Shown here: piece after piece, positions 14,907-23,778 of the stretch
How positions within the stretch are numbered: position 1 is the first letter of the stretch
Layout of the letters: each line of letters starts with the position of its first letter
Assembly: GCA_937981555.1 (NCBI GenBank)
Contig: CALJOK010000071.1
Coordinates: forward strand, 1-52,968
Origin: an uncultured Saprospiraceae bacterium
Lineage (GTDB): Bacteria > Bacteroidota > Bacteroidia > Chitinophagales > Saprospiraceae
DNA: 52,968 bases
Direction: 5' to 3'
Notes under the pieces: model-generated
Seen by the model: the letters and a program-made list of their open reading frames with translations, nothing else
Database searches by the model: none
What the model was told of the DNA's origin: nothing
Position numbers and translations under genes: made by a program

Positions 14907-17090
14907 TTACAAATTTTCATAAATAAAATCTGTCATTTTATTATAAAGGTGTAATCGAGTAGTTCCTCCATAAATACCATGATTTCTATTTGGGTAAAAG
15001 TAAGTATCAAATTGTTTGTTGGAACGAATCAAAGCATTAACCATTTCCGCGGTGTTTTGAAAATGTACATTATCATCCGCAACTCCATGAACTAACAAAT
15101 ATTTTCCTTTCATCAAATCTGTAAAGTTGACTGGTGAATTATCTTTGTAGCCACTCTCATTTTCTTTTTCTGTACGCATATATCGCTCCGTATAAATCGT
15201 ATCGTACCATTTCCAATTCGTCACCGGTGCAACTGCAATTGCAGATTTGAAAACATCTGCTCCTTTGAAAAGACAAAGTGAAGACATGTAACCACCATAA
15301 CTCCAACCAAAAATCCCAATTCGTTCTGCATCAACATAAGCTTGCCCTCCAAGGTATTTTGCAGCGGAAATTTGATCCATTGTTTCGTATTTCCCTAATT
15401 CGAGGTAAGTCATTTTTTTAAATTCTTGACCTCGTGCGCCTGTTCCTCGATTGTCCACACTCACCACGATGTAGCCATTTTGAGCTAACATTTGATACCA
15501 CCAATTATTGAATCCTCCCCATGAATCATTTACCGTTTGACTTCCTGGGCCACCATAGACATACATGAAGACAGGGTACTTTTTATTAGGATCAAAGTCG
15601 GCAGGTTTGAGCATCCAGCCATTTAATTTTTCGCCGCCTTCGATAGGCACATTGAAAAATTCGAAGTTATTCCAACCGTAATTTTGTTGAGTGGTTTTCA
15701 TTCCAGCATTGTCTTCAATGACTCTAACTTCCTTCCCTGAATTTTCGTAAACCGTATAAGTTGCTGGCGAATTCAAAGTAGAATGTGTATTCACATAATA
15801 ATCAAAATTGCTACTCCATTGTGTTCGGTTAGTTCCTTTGGCAGGCGTGATTTTTTTCTTTTTCTTTCCTTTAAAGCTCAAAGAATAAATCTGTCGTTCC
15901 ATCGGAGATTCTTCCGCAGCCTGGTAATAAATCGTTTTTCTTTTTTCATCAACACCATAAAAACTAGTTACGTCAAAATTACCTTTAGTCAATTGTCGTT
16001 TCAATTTTCCATCCAATTCATACATGTAAATATGATTGAATCCATCTCTTTCGCTTGTCCAAATAAAACATTTCCCATCTTCCAAAAAAGTCATATCGTC
16101 GGTAATGTCAATATAATATTTATTCATTTCTTTGAGCATCACAGAAGTTCTCCCTGTAGTTGCATCAGCCAATAATAACTCTAATTCATTTTGGTGACGA
16201 TTCATTTTAAAGACACAAAGTTTATTCGAGTCAAGTGTCCATTTGATGCGTGGGAAATACATGTCAGGCTCATTACCTGTGTCCACTTTAGTTGTTTTCC
16301 CTGATCTAATGTCAAAAACATGAACAGAAACAACGGCATTTTTTTCTCCAACTTTTGGATATTTGAAAGTCTCATATTCAGGATATAAATCTCGGTTGTA
16401 CAAAGTCATGGTAAATTCTTTTACCTCCGATTCATCAAATCTCAAGAAGGCAATTTTGTTACCATCAGGAGACCATTCAAATGCTTTGGCTATTGAAAAC
16501 TCTTCTTCGTAAACCCAGTCTGCTGAACCATTAATGATGGAATTAAATTCCCCATCAGGAGTCATTTGAGTAATTTCTCCATTGATCAAATTTTTATAAT
16601 ACATATTATTTCCTCGAACAAAAGCTACCTTCTTCGCATCATCAGAGAAAGAAGTGTATCGTTGTTTTCCTTCTTTTTCGACAGTTGTAAGAGTATTGTT
16701 ACTTTTATCCCAAACATAAAAATTGGCTCGAGTACTTCTTCTATAAATAGATTCAGTTTCGGTTTTGATCAAAATTTTATTTTCATCTTTGCTGAAAGTG
16801 TAGTCATCCATTTTACCATTAAATTCTGAATTTTCGCTCACACTAGAAGCATCGAAAATATCGTTGGTAAATTGACCTGTCGTCAAATCATATTGCTTGA
16901 TTTTATTTTCTTCCAATCGAGTATAATGCTTTCCATCGTTTTGAAAATTAAAACCAGGAACTGACCTTGGAACAAATTCATATTTTTCCCAAATATCTTC
17001 GACTGAAATTTTCGCATTATTTTGTTGTGCATTTAAACTAATACTTACACTTACAAAAATGAATGTCAGTACGTACAATCTTTTTAACAT
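14907..17090 (-). CDS. Dipeptidyl peptidase IV (S9B prolyl peptidase)
   Basis: A 727-residue exported serine peptidase that removes Xaa-Pro dipeptides. A signal peptide is at 1-21. An eight-bladed beta-propeller (DPPIV_N) spans about 90-450, with the double-Glu substrate motif DWVYEEEF. The alpha/beta hydrolase domain follows, with Ser597 in GWSYGGY, Asp672/673 in HGVADDNVHF and His704 in NRNHGIYGG. Length and motifs are normal, so it should be active. It is transcribed on the minus strand, with the DUF6265-like lipoprotein gene directly downstream. Likely a periplasmic peptide-scavenging enzyme. Confidence 0.95.
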   Translation of the reverse strand: MLKRLYVLTFIFVSVSISLNAQQNNAKISVEDIWEKYEFVPRSVPGFNFQNDGKHYTRLEENKIKQYDLTTGQFTNDIFDASSVSENSEFNGKMDDYTFSKDENKILIKTETESIYRRSTRANFYVWDKSNNTLTTVEKEGKQRYTSFSDDAKKVAFVRGNNMYYKNLINGEITQMTPDGEFNSIINGSADWVYEEEFSIAKAFEWSPDGNKIAFLRFDESEVKEFTMTLYNRDLYPEYETFKYPKVGEKNAVVSVHVFDIRSGKTTKVDTGNEPDMYFPRIKWTLDSNKLCVFKMNRHQNELELLLADATTGRTSVMLKEMNKYYIDITDDMTFLEDGKCFIWTSERDGFNHIYMYELDGKLKRQLTKGNFDVTSFYGVDEKRKTIYYQAAEESPMERQIYSLSFKGKKKKKITPAKGTNRTQWSSNFDYYVNTHSTLNSPATYTVYENSGKEVRVIEDNAGMKTTQQNYGWNNFEFFNVPIEGGEKLNGWMLKPADFDPNKKYPVFMYVYGGPGSQTVNDSWGGFNNWWYQMLAQNGYIVVSVDNRGTGARGQEFKKMTYLELGKYETMDQISAAKYLGGQAYVDAERIGIFGWSYGGYMSSLCLFKGADVFKSAIAVAPVTNWKWYDTIYTERYMRTEKENESGYKDNSPVNFTDLMKGKYLLVHGVADDNVHFQNTAEMVNALIRSNKQFDTYFYPNRNHGIYGGTTRLHLYNKMTDFIYENL

Positions 17091-17222
17091 GCTAGTTGAT
17101 TTTTTTATTGAAAAATTTAAAAAGTAGCTAGGGTAAATTTTTAATAAAATTCGCCGACTACAAAGAAAACAAACTTTTGAAAAAGGGTTACTATGATTTT
17201 TGATTTTATAATTACATTTCCA

Positions 17223-17502
17223 TTAGATTAATGGATGTTTTTCTCTCCAAGACTTAATTTTAGACTTACCATTTTCAAATACGATTGAACCTTTTGCCTC
17301 AAAAGAAGTCAAATTTTTATTCGAACTAATGGACTTTACAAATGGTCTGAGGTTGCAAATAATTTGATTTCACCTAAAACTAAAATATTAGAATAGATTT
17401 TGATCTAAATCTATTCCCATCGCATTCACAAAAAATTTAAGAAATTTTTTAAATGAAATAGGGGATTTTGAAGAACCTATTGTCTTGAGGTTTTAAAACA
17501 TT
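17223..17502 (-). pseudogene. Decayed coding remnant spread over three reading frames
   Basis: In the 430-base gap upstream of the dipeptidyl peptidase gene, the minus strand reads protein-like in three successive frames: ISFKKFLKFFVNAMGIDLD to a stop at 17388, then NILVLGEIKLFATSDHL to a stop at 17336, then NLTSFEAKGSIVFENGKSK to a stop at 17223. No intact start is visible. I read this as one gene broken by frameshifts; the family is not recognised. The rest of the gap holds nothing that I can identify. Confidence 0.4.
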
Positions 17503-17522
17503 TCCTTAAAAACCAGATTCCT

Positions 17523-18404
17523 ATGAGGAATATAATTTACCTAACGATATTGATGGTATTTATTTTTTCTTGTAAAAAAGATACTGTCATTGAAAATATT
17601 ATCATTGAAGATAATACTGCCCCTCCTTATAATGAAGTCACAACTGTCCAAATCCGAAATTATGTCAACAAAATTTACATTGATCTTTTGGGACGTGAAC
17701 CGTTGATGAGTGAGTTAACTTCTTCCACTTCCGATTTGAAATCTAATTCTTTAAGTGATACTTCTCGTGAACAATTACTCAGCGACCTGATGAGTACCGA
17801 TGAATATTACAAACGATTTTATGAAATTTATCAAACCAGTTATTTACCTGGAGTGACGAATGATGAGTTGGATTTTACGATTCTTATTTATGAATCGGAG
17901 AGAGATCAAGCAATTCAAAATGGAAATAATGCTTTGGTTCAATTATATAATTTTGAATTGGATTTGATGTATGCTTTGCGAGATGCTCGAGTGGATTATC
18001 AAAATGGAGGAATCACGATCAATGAGTTTATGACCAGAATGACGCTGAATCAATTTTATGAGGAAATCAATATGGGCGCTGAAAACTATGTCCTCTCTTG
18101 TTTTGAAAATTTTTTAAAAAGAACACCAACCGACGCTCAATTATTCGCTTCCGTGGAAATGGTTTCTGGAAATCCTGCCCAAGTTTTTTTTCAAGATGGA
18201 AATAATCAGAATGACTTCATTAATATAATAATGAACACCGCAGAATTTTATCAAGGCCTTTCCATTGATATTTATAATCAACTTTTAGTTCGACAACCTG
18301 ACTCGCAAGAGATGGTGGATGCGATTTTTATTTTTGACGAAACGCAAGATTATCAATCTGTTCAACGACTAGTGATGAAGTCAGATGAATACGCAGGGTT
18401 TTGA
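17523..18404 (+). CDS. Lipoprotein with repeated DUF1549/DUF4214-like helical motifs
   Basis: A 293-residue lipoprotein (signal ending FIFSC at about 17). Three segments share a pattern of a helix with L..R.P...E: YIDLLGREPLMSEL near 52, FENFLKRTPTDAQL near 195 and YNQLLVRQPDSQEM near 260. The pattern recalls the LDLTGxPPTxxE motif of DUF1549 and of DUF4214. It opens a run of five same-strand genes that all encode exported proteins. In planctomycetes DUF1549 proteins occur with DUF1501 and cytochrome-like proteins, and here a DUF1501-type protein lies two genes downstream. Function is unknown. Confidence 0.7.
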   Translation: MRNIIYLTILMVFIFSCKKDTVIENIIIEDNTAPPYNEVTTVQIRNYVNKIYIDLLGREPLMSELTSSTSDLKSNSLSDTSREQLLSDLMSTDEYYKRFYEIYQTSYLPGVTNDELDFTILIYESERDQAIQNGNNALVQLYNFELDLMYALRDARVDYQNGGITINEFMTRMTLNQFYEEINMGAENYVLSCFENFLKRTPTDAQLFASVEMVSGNPAQVFFQDGNNQNDFINIIMNTAEFYQGLSIDIYNQLLVRQPDSQEMVDAIFIFDETQDYQSVQRLVMKSDEYAGF

Positions 18405-18504
18405 TAATGATTAATTGTTAATAACCCATAGTTTGGTTTTTACATTTTCTGGAAACTTATGACTTAAAGCTCGTCGCAATTTTTTTATGAAAAAATAAAA
18501 TATC

Positions 18505-19005
18505 ATGAATAAAATTTTCCAATTATCAATGATCTTTTTGTTTAGCATGTCTATCCTTTTTGGCTGTAAACAAGAAAAAGAATATCAATATGTTTTTGAG
18601 GTAAATGAAGAAAATATTTATCAAAGTAATGTTGATAAAACTAAGCAAAAAACTCCCGAACAATATATTTCCATTTTATTTTCTAATCTTTTTTCGACGA
18701 CTGTTCCTCAACAAGATTTGAGTCAGTTGGCAGAAGTTCGTGCGTCCATCGGAGACAAACAAATGGCTGATGAAATAATCTTAAATGATTTTGTCAATAG
18801 TGGAAATGCGAGTACTCCAACGGATCAAGAAATGCGTGCGGATGTCGACCAGTTTATCGAAAATACATATATCCGATTTTTTCTCAGAAAACCTTCTCCG
18901 TACGAAGTGTTGGAATTGAAACAAGAAATTGAAGGAGATACTGAATTGACACCTGAGATGATTTATCAAGCTTTTGCACTTTCTAATGAGTATAAATTTT
19001 ATTAA
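18505..19005 (+). CDS. Lipoprotein related to the upstream DUF1549/DUF4214-like protein
   Basis: A 166-residue lipoprotein with signal FSMSILFGC (Cys about 21). It has a conserved opening PEQYISILFSNLFSTTVPQ and a helical motif near the C-terminus, YIRFFLRKPSPYEV, like the L..R.P...E motif of the preceding protein. It therefore looks like a small partner or paralogue of it. It lies 100 bases downstream of that gene and 180 upstream of the DUF1501 protein, on the same strand. Function is unknown. Confidence 0.7.
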   Translation: MNKIFQLSMIFLFSMSILFGCKQEKEYQYVFEVNEENIYQSNVDKTKQKTPEQYISILFSNLFSTTVPQQDLSQLAEVRASIGDKQMADEIILNDFVNSGNASTPTDQEMRADVDQFIENTYIRFFLRKPSPYEVLELKQEIEGDTELTPEMIYQAFALSNEYKFY

Positions 19006-19185
19006 GGAAATTATTTGTAAGAATATTGTTATAAATGTTTTGAAAAAGGGAAAAATTAAAAACCGTTTGATGATTGATTTCGTTGTCATTTGAAAAGTGA
19101 AATTAAAAACGACCGAAGGGTGTGTTAATTTTATTTTTCAGATGACGTAAAAAATGAAATCAATTATCAAACTCAAATATGAATT

Positions 19186-20520
19186 ATGAAACGGAGGAGT
19201 TTTATCAAAAAAGCAGGATTAGCTGCAGCAGGAATAACTGGAGTTCCATATATTTTACCTACGGGAAGATTATTTGCAGCGACAGGAAGTCGGGTGGTTA
19301 ATCATGTGGTGTATGTTTTGTTTGCAGGAGGAATTAGGAATCAAGAATCGGTTGGACAACAATTTTTAATGAATCAAAATGCTTCACTCCCAGAAGGGAA
19401 TGTGATGAATAATATGCTCACCGGAGCACCACCATCAGGTAACTTAATTCATGATCCATGGGCACCAGTTTTGAATACTCCGATGATGGAACACGGAACA
19501 CTTTTCAAAGAAGTGGAATATAAAAATGGACCGACTGGACATTACAATGGTCACACCGTTGCGATGACTGGAAATTATACGGAGACAGGTTTAAACTTAA
19601 ATATCAACCCCGATTTCCCAACCATTTTTGAATACTATCGAAAACATTCTGACCCAAATGAAAGTGCGATGAATGCGTGGTGGATTTCTGAAGGACTTGG
19701 GCCTTACCCTTCTTTGAATTATAGTCAGTCGGCAAATTATGGGGCACAATATGGAGCGAACTATTTACGGCCTCAAAGTATTTTGGGTAATGCAGGGCAA
19801 AGTCAATTAGGCAATGCGGTGAGCTATCAACCTGATGATGTGGATCGAATCAATCGAATCAAAAATATTTTAGATAATAATTTTGCACAAGCAGGGGAGC
19901 AGTTGCCTGGCATTCAAAATACCCCTGAGAATCGAGAGCAAATTAAAAATTTCTTATTACAAAAAATGGAGGATACTGCCAATGGGAATTTAGACTTTGC
20001 AACGCCTGGGAATGATCCAAATTTACTTACCGGTGACTTGATTAATATTTCAGCAGCATGGCAAGTGTTGGATGAATTTACACCTGAGTTGACGGTGATC
20101 AATACGACTAACTTAGATGTGTGTCATGATGATTTTAGTGCATACTTATATTATTTGCATCGAGCAGATTATGGCATTGGTTGGTTGTGGAATAAAATTC
20201 AAAGTCATCCTGTTTTGGCAAATGATACCATTATGGTTTGCATGCCAGAGCATGGTCGAAACTTAGATCGGAACAATATTGTCGATGCAAATGGACTTGG
20301 TGCATATGACCATACCGGTGATAATAATTCGCGAAGAGTCTTTACGATGATCGTTGGTCCAGATGATAAAGTGGTGCAAGGTCAAGTATTGGGAAGTCCA
20401 AGTAATCCAGTTGCTGAATCAATTGATGTGGTGCCAACGATTGCGCACATTTTAGGATTTAAAGATAGTGTGCCGAGTAATTTGATGCCAGGAAGAGTGC
20501 TGGATGAGGCATTGATTTAA
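19186..20520 (+). CDS. Tat-exported DUF1501-type alkaline-phosphatase-like protein
   Basis: A 444-residue protein. The N-terminus KRRSFIKKAG followed by an Ala/Gly-rich hydrophobic stretch is a textbook twin-arginine signal, so the folded protein should be exported by the TatC system encoded at 10283. The mature domain resembles DUF1501, of the alkaline phosphatase/sulfatase superfamily: VYVLFAGGIRNQ near the start, a GHYNGHTVAMTG motif, MVCMPEHGRNL, and a C-terminal ESIDVVPTIAHILGF typical of these folds. It is flanked by lipoproteins on both sides. The substrate is unknown; planctomycete relatives also occur next to DUF1549 and cytochrome-like proteins. Confidence 0.82.
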   Translation: MKRRSFIKKAGLAAAGITGVPYILPTGRLFAATGSRVVNHVVYVLFAGGIRNQESVGQQFLMNQNASLPEGNVMNNMLTGAPPSGNLIHDPWAPVLNTPMMEHGTLFKEVEYKNGPTGHYNGHTVAMTGNYTETGLNLNINPDFPTIFEYYRKHSDPNESAMNAWWISEGLGPYPSLNYSQSANYGAQYGANYLRPQSILGNAGQSQLGNAVSYQPDDVDRINRIKNILDNNFAQAGEQLPGIQNTPENREQIKNFLLQKMEDTANGNLDFATPGNDPNLLTGDLINISAAWQVLDEFTPELTVINTTNLDVCHDDFSAYLYYLHRADYGIGWLWNKIQSHPVLANDTIMVCMPEHGRNLDRNNIVDANGLGAYDHTGDNNSRRVFTMIVGPDDKVVQGQVLGSPSNPVAESIDVVPTIAHILGFKDSVPSNLMPGRVLDEALI

Positions 20521-20595
20521 AAATGTAAATTGATTGTTATAATTTTTCTAGAAAAAAAGTGAGTAGTAATTTCCAAGAATCAACCAATTATAAAG

Positions 20596-21600
20596 ATGAA
20601 AAAAATCATATTTACTTTTGCCATTTTATGTTTGCTGATGTATTCGTGCAAGGATAATAATACGCCTGAACCATCAGATTTACCTTTTAATCCATTTGAT
20701 ACGTTGACTTATCCGTTGCCAGAAATTGAAACGATTCCTGTCGATTCCAATGGTTTCTTAGGATTACATCATTATATTTTTTCTGAAGGTTGTAATCGCC
20801 CAGGCTGTCATGATGGAACTTTTGAACCTGATTTTAGGACGGTAGAGAGTGCATATAATTCTTTAGTTTATCATCCGATTGTGAAAAATTATAGCATGGC
20901 AAATGATGGTCGTGAACCACTTTCTTTTCGAGTGACACCTTTTGAACCAGAGCAATCCATGTTGTATAAAAGAATCACGGAGCATTTTTTACCCAATTTT
21001 GAGCGAATGCCTTCAAGTGGAAATCCGTTGACCGAAGAGCAAATTGGGTTGATCACTAATTGGATTAATGATGGCGCAAAAGATATTTTTGGGAATACGC
21101 CAACCCTCTCGAGTACTCAACCTGCATGTTACGGTTTAGTGGCTTACTTGCCTGACAATAATAATCTCAGAGTAGATACTGCTCGGATTGATGATTTTGC
21201 GTTTAATCCTTTTGTCACTTCTGTGAGTGGAAATATGGAAATGTGGTTGCTGTTTATTGACATGGATGTTGATCAAAATTATGTTTTAGGAAATGCTTTG
21301 ACTTATAATAAAATTCAATTTTCGACAGAACCATTTACTTTTTCTAATCCTGTAGAATTGGATATGCAAGTTGAGCTTTCACCGCTTTTAATCAATAGCG
21401 TTTTTAGTACTTACAACCAAGATCAATTACCCTATTATCAAAAAGTAATTTTTAAACCATCGGACTTAGGATTCGAATCAGGTGATATTGTTTATATGCG
21501 AATGTTTGTAAAAGATGCAGATCATGATGATCCAACAGAATTGCCAAATGCCAATGCTCCAGCATATTTGATTCAATATTTCTCCTTTTATGTTCAGTAA
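20596..21600 (+). CDS. Lipoprotein with CX4CH haem-like motif (planctomycete-cytochrome-like)
   Basis: A 334-residue lipoprotein (signal ending LLMYSC at 18). Residues 66-72 read CNRPGCH, a CX4CH motif in place of the usual CXXCH, followed by a region like the c-type domain of planctomycete cytochromes (DFRTVESAYNSLV, then MPSSGNPLTEEQIGLITNWI, the usual closing helix of such domains). The C-terminal half is a beta-rich domain of unknown type. Whether haem is attached through CX4CH is not certain. It is fourth in the five-gene exported-protein cluster and could pass electrons or bind metal for the DUF1501 protein; that is inference. Confidence 0.72.
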   Translation: MKKIIFTFAILCLLMYSCKDNNTPEPSDLPFNPFDTLTYPLPEIETIPVDSNGFLGLHHYIFSEGCNRPGCHDGTFEPDFRTVESAYNSLVYHPIVKNYSMANDGREPLSFRVTPFEPEQSMLYKRITEHFLPNFERMPSSGNPLTEEQIGLITNWINDGAKDIFGNTPTLSSTQPACYGLVAYLPDNNNLRVDTARIDDFAFNPFVTSVSGNMEMWLLFIDMDVDQNYVLGNALTYNKIQFSTEPFTFSNPVELDMQVELSPLLINSVFSTYNQDQLPYYQKVIFKPSDLGFESGDIVYMRMFVKDADHDDPTELPNANAPAYLIQYFSFYVQ

Positions 21601-21652
21601 ATTTTCTTTTAGGAAAATGTAATTGTATTGTTTTTTTTGAAAATAAAAGATA

Positions 21653-22114
21653 ATGAAGTATCAAAATATAATTTTGCTAACCTTAATTTTTCTTGTAGCA
21701 AGTTGTGGGAAAGATGATCCTGATGAATTATTGACCGAAGTTCCAACTATCGAATTAATCAAAGTGATTCCTGAATCTAATCAAGTTCAACAATATACGG
21801 ACGAGTTAACTTTTACGATTTCCTACTCAGATGGAGATGGAGACTTGGGAACGGAAGATCCAGATATTCCATCAATTGAGTTGGTTGATATGCGTGATCC
21901 AGATGTGTTGAAATTTGATTATCATCTTTCTCCACGAACACCTTCTGGCGCTGAAATAAAAATTACAGGCGAGTTAAATGTCGTTTTAAATCATACGATT
22001 ATTATTGATGAAAATAATAATGCAGAGACGACGACCTTTAAAATTAGAATAAAAGATCGGGCGGGGAATTGGAGTAATGAAGTGGAGACGGGAGTGATTA
22101 CAGTTTCGAAATAA
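21653..22114 (+). CDS. Small lipoprotein with an Ig-like/cadherin-like beta domain
   Basis: A 153-residue lipoprotein (LIFLVASC, Cys about 17). The mature part reads as one beta-sandwich with the Asp/Gly-rich segment YSDGDGDLGTEDPD, a calcium-binding-like loop common in Bacteroidota surface lipoproteins, and a closing KIRIKDRAGNWSNEV strand. It follows the CX4CH protein by 52 bases and is the last gene of the cluster. It is probably a surface or periplasmic structural partner; no enzyme motif is visible. Confidence 0.7.
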   Translation: MKYQNIILLTLIFLVASCGKDDPDELLTEVPTIELIKVIPESNQVQQYTDELTFTISYSDGDGDLGTEDPDIPSIELVDMRDPDVLKFDYHLSPRTPSGAEIKITGELNVVLNHTIIIDENNNAETTTFKIRIKDRAGNWSNEVETGVITVSK

Positions 22115-22194
22115 TTTTTCACCACAGATTAATCAGATTTTATCGGGTTGCTATTCTGGCATCTGCGAAAGTCTGCGTAATCTGTGGTGAAAAA
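22115..22194. repeat. Inverted repeat between convergent genes
   Basis: Perfect 17-bp arms (22115-22131 and 22178-22194; TTTTTCACCACAGATTA) with partial inner repetition of CTGCG and CAGATT. It sits directly after the lipoprotein stop and before the stop of the minus-strand regulator, and is likely a bidirectional terminator-like intergenic repeat. Confidence 0.7.
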
Positions 22195-22208
22195 AACTAC
22201 AGTTAAAT

Positions 22209-23699
22209 TTACTCCCCAATCAACTTCTTAAGCGCATCTTGGACAGCTTTCCTATTCTCTTTTTTCTTTACTTCAATCGCAGGTGCAGCTCTTTCTTCAC
22301 AATCTGCAATTGGACAACGCTCACAAGTTTTATTCACGACCCGAGTTCGAATCGTTGGATCTTCCAAAAATTTAATTTTCTCCTTCACCTCATCATCAAT
22401 CAGAATCCCAATTGTCACACTTGTATTTAAATGCGACTTGGGATGTGAAGGTCGTGACAAAGTGAAAGACAAATATTCATCTTCCGTACCAAAATATTTT
22501 GAACGTTGCACACCAACAAAAGTGTTGACATATTTTCCAACTTGTTGCATTTTATGCATATCATCGAGCAAAGAAATCGATAACCATCTTCGACAATAAT
22601 GTTCTAATAATCCATTTCCATGTGGATGATGTTTATGATTGAGATGCAATTCTTTATCAATTTCAAAATTATTTTTTTCCGTATTATGAATACATCGAAG
22701 GAAAAATAATTTTTGCAAACCAAAAAACTGAGGCAACAAATTCGTCAAACGATGATATAAAATCTCAGGCGATGCATTGTATTTTCTGTTGATTTGAATC
22801 AACGCTTCCGCATCCCATTTTTCTTTTTGGAAAAAAGAAGTAAGGTCTTCCAAAAGTGCTTCTCGCGGAATAATCACCGCTGCCGCAAAATAGGAAGCTT
22901 GAAATTGATTTAAGACCATATCGAAAGAATCAATTTTCAAAAGGGAAGAAGTGTGCCCTCGTTGTTTTATTTTTAATCGATTAAATCCTAATTCTTTGGC
23001 GAGTTGAAATAACTTTTCAGTAGAAGATAAGTTTTCATTGAGTAATAATTTTTTTCCTTTTGGAATAAAAACTGCTCGAATATCTTTTAACTCAGGATAA
23101 CCTTCCAAACCATTTTCGATGACTTGATACTTATATTTTTTTTGTAAAATAAATTTTAATGTATCTGCCGTTGTTCCTCCATTGATGGGCAATTTATCTT
23201 TTTTCAAAAAATCGTCTACTGCTTTTTCAATTTCTTCAAAATAATTATAACGCATCTCTTGATACGCTCTCATGGCACCTGTAAAAAAGTGGGCGTCCAA
23301 CAAAGAGTAACTTCTCGAGATCTCCACCAAGGTAGAAATAAATGCACCTACTCGAATTGGAGCATTGGCAATAATTTCCGTCACTTTTGATAACTCAATT
23401 CCAAATAAATCCAAGGGTAATTCATTCAGGAAATTGGATTGTAACAATACTCCCACGGGAGCTAGTTGTTTTGTCAATTCAGTTGAAGTAAGCGACTCCA
23501 CATCAATTTGCAAGGCTTTAGCCAATAAATCAATTTTATCAGCTCTTGGATACTTTTTCCCTTTTTCAATTTCATTAAGATATGAAACTGAAAGTCCCGA
23601 TTGCTCTGCGAGTTGGGCAAATGACAATTTTAGACCTGTTCGTAATTGTTTTACTTTCAGTCCAAAAATGATTCTATGATTTTGTGTCTTGGTACTCAA
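22209..23699 (-). CDS. XRE-family regulator with degenerate ImmA/IrrE domain and Cys-rich C-terminus (RamB/ScfR-like)
   Basis: A 496-residue transcriptional regulator. An XRE helix-turn-helix fills about 10-70 (LKLSFAQLAEQSGLSVSYLNEIEKG). A central domain aligns with ImmA/IrrE, but the zinc motif HELGH is replaced by KELGF (in QLAKELGFNRL), so no peptidase activity is expected. The C-terminus has the CERCPIADCEERAAP motif of short-chain-acyl-CoA-responsive regulators such as RamB and actinobacterial PrpR. The only start giving the whole HTH is TTG at 23699; no in-frame ATG precedes the domain. It is divergent from the MutS-like gene. It may control acetate/propionate or branched-chain acyl-CoA metabolism, which is family-based inference. 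Confidence 0.85.
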   Translation of the reverse strand: MSTKTQNHRIIFGLKVKQLRTGLKLSFAQLAEQSGLSVSYLNEIEKGKKYPRADKIDLLAKALQIDVESLTSTELTKQLAPVGVLLQSNFLNELPLDLFGIELSKVTEIIANAPIRVGAFISTLVEISRSYSLLDAHFFTGAMRAYQEMRYNYFEEIEKAVDDFLKKDKLPINGGTTADTLKFILQKKYKYQVIENGLEGYPELKDIRAVFIPKGKKLLLNENLSSTEKLFQLAKELGFNRLKIKQRGHTSSLLKIDSFDMVLNQFQASYFAAAVIIPREALLEDLTSFFQKEKWDAEALIQINRKYNASPEILYHRLTNLLPQFFGLQKLFFLRCIHNTEKNNFEIDKELHLNHKHHPHGNGLLEHYCRRWLSISLLDDMHKMQQVGKYVNTFVGVQRSKYFGTEDEYLSFTLSRPSHPKSHLNTSVTIGILIDDEVKEKIKFLEDPTIRTRVVNKTCERCPIADCEERAAPAIEVKKKENRKAVQDALKKLIGE

Positions 23700-23778
23700 A
23701 TATTTATTTTTTACAATGAAACTTCATTGGTAAAAATAGTAAATTTGTGCGCTTTCTTAGAATTTGAAAAATATATCA

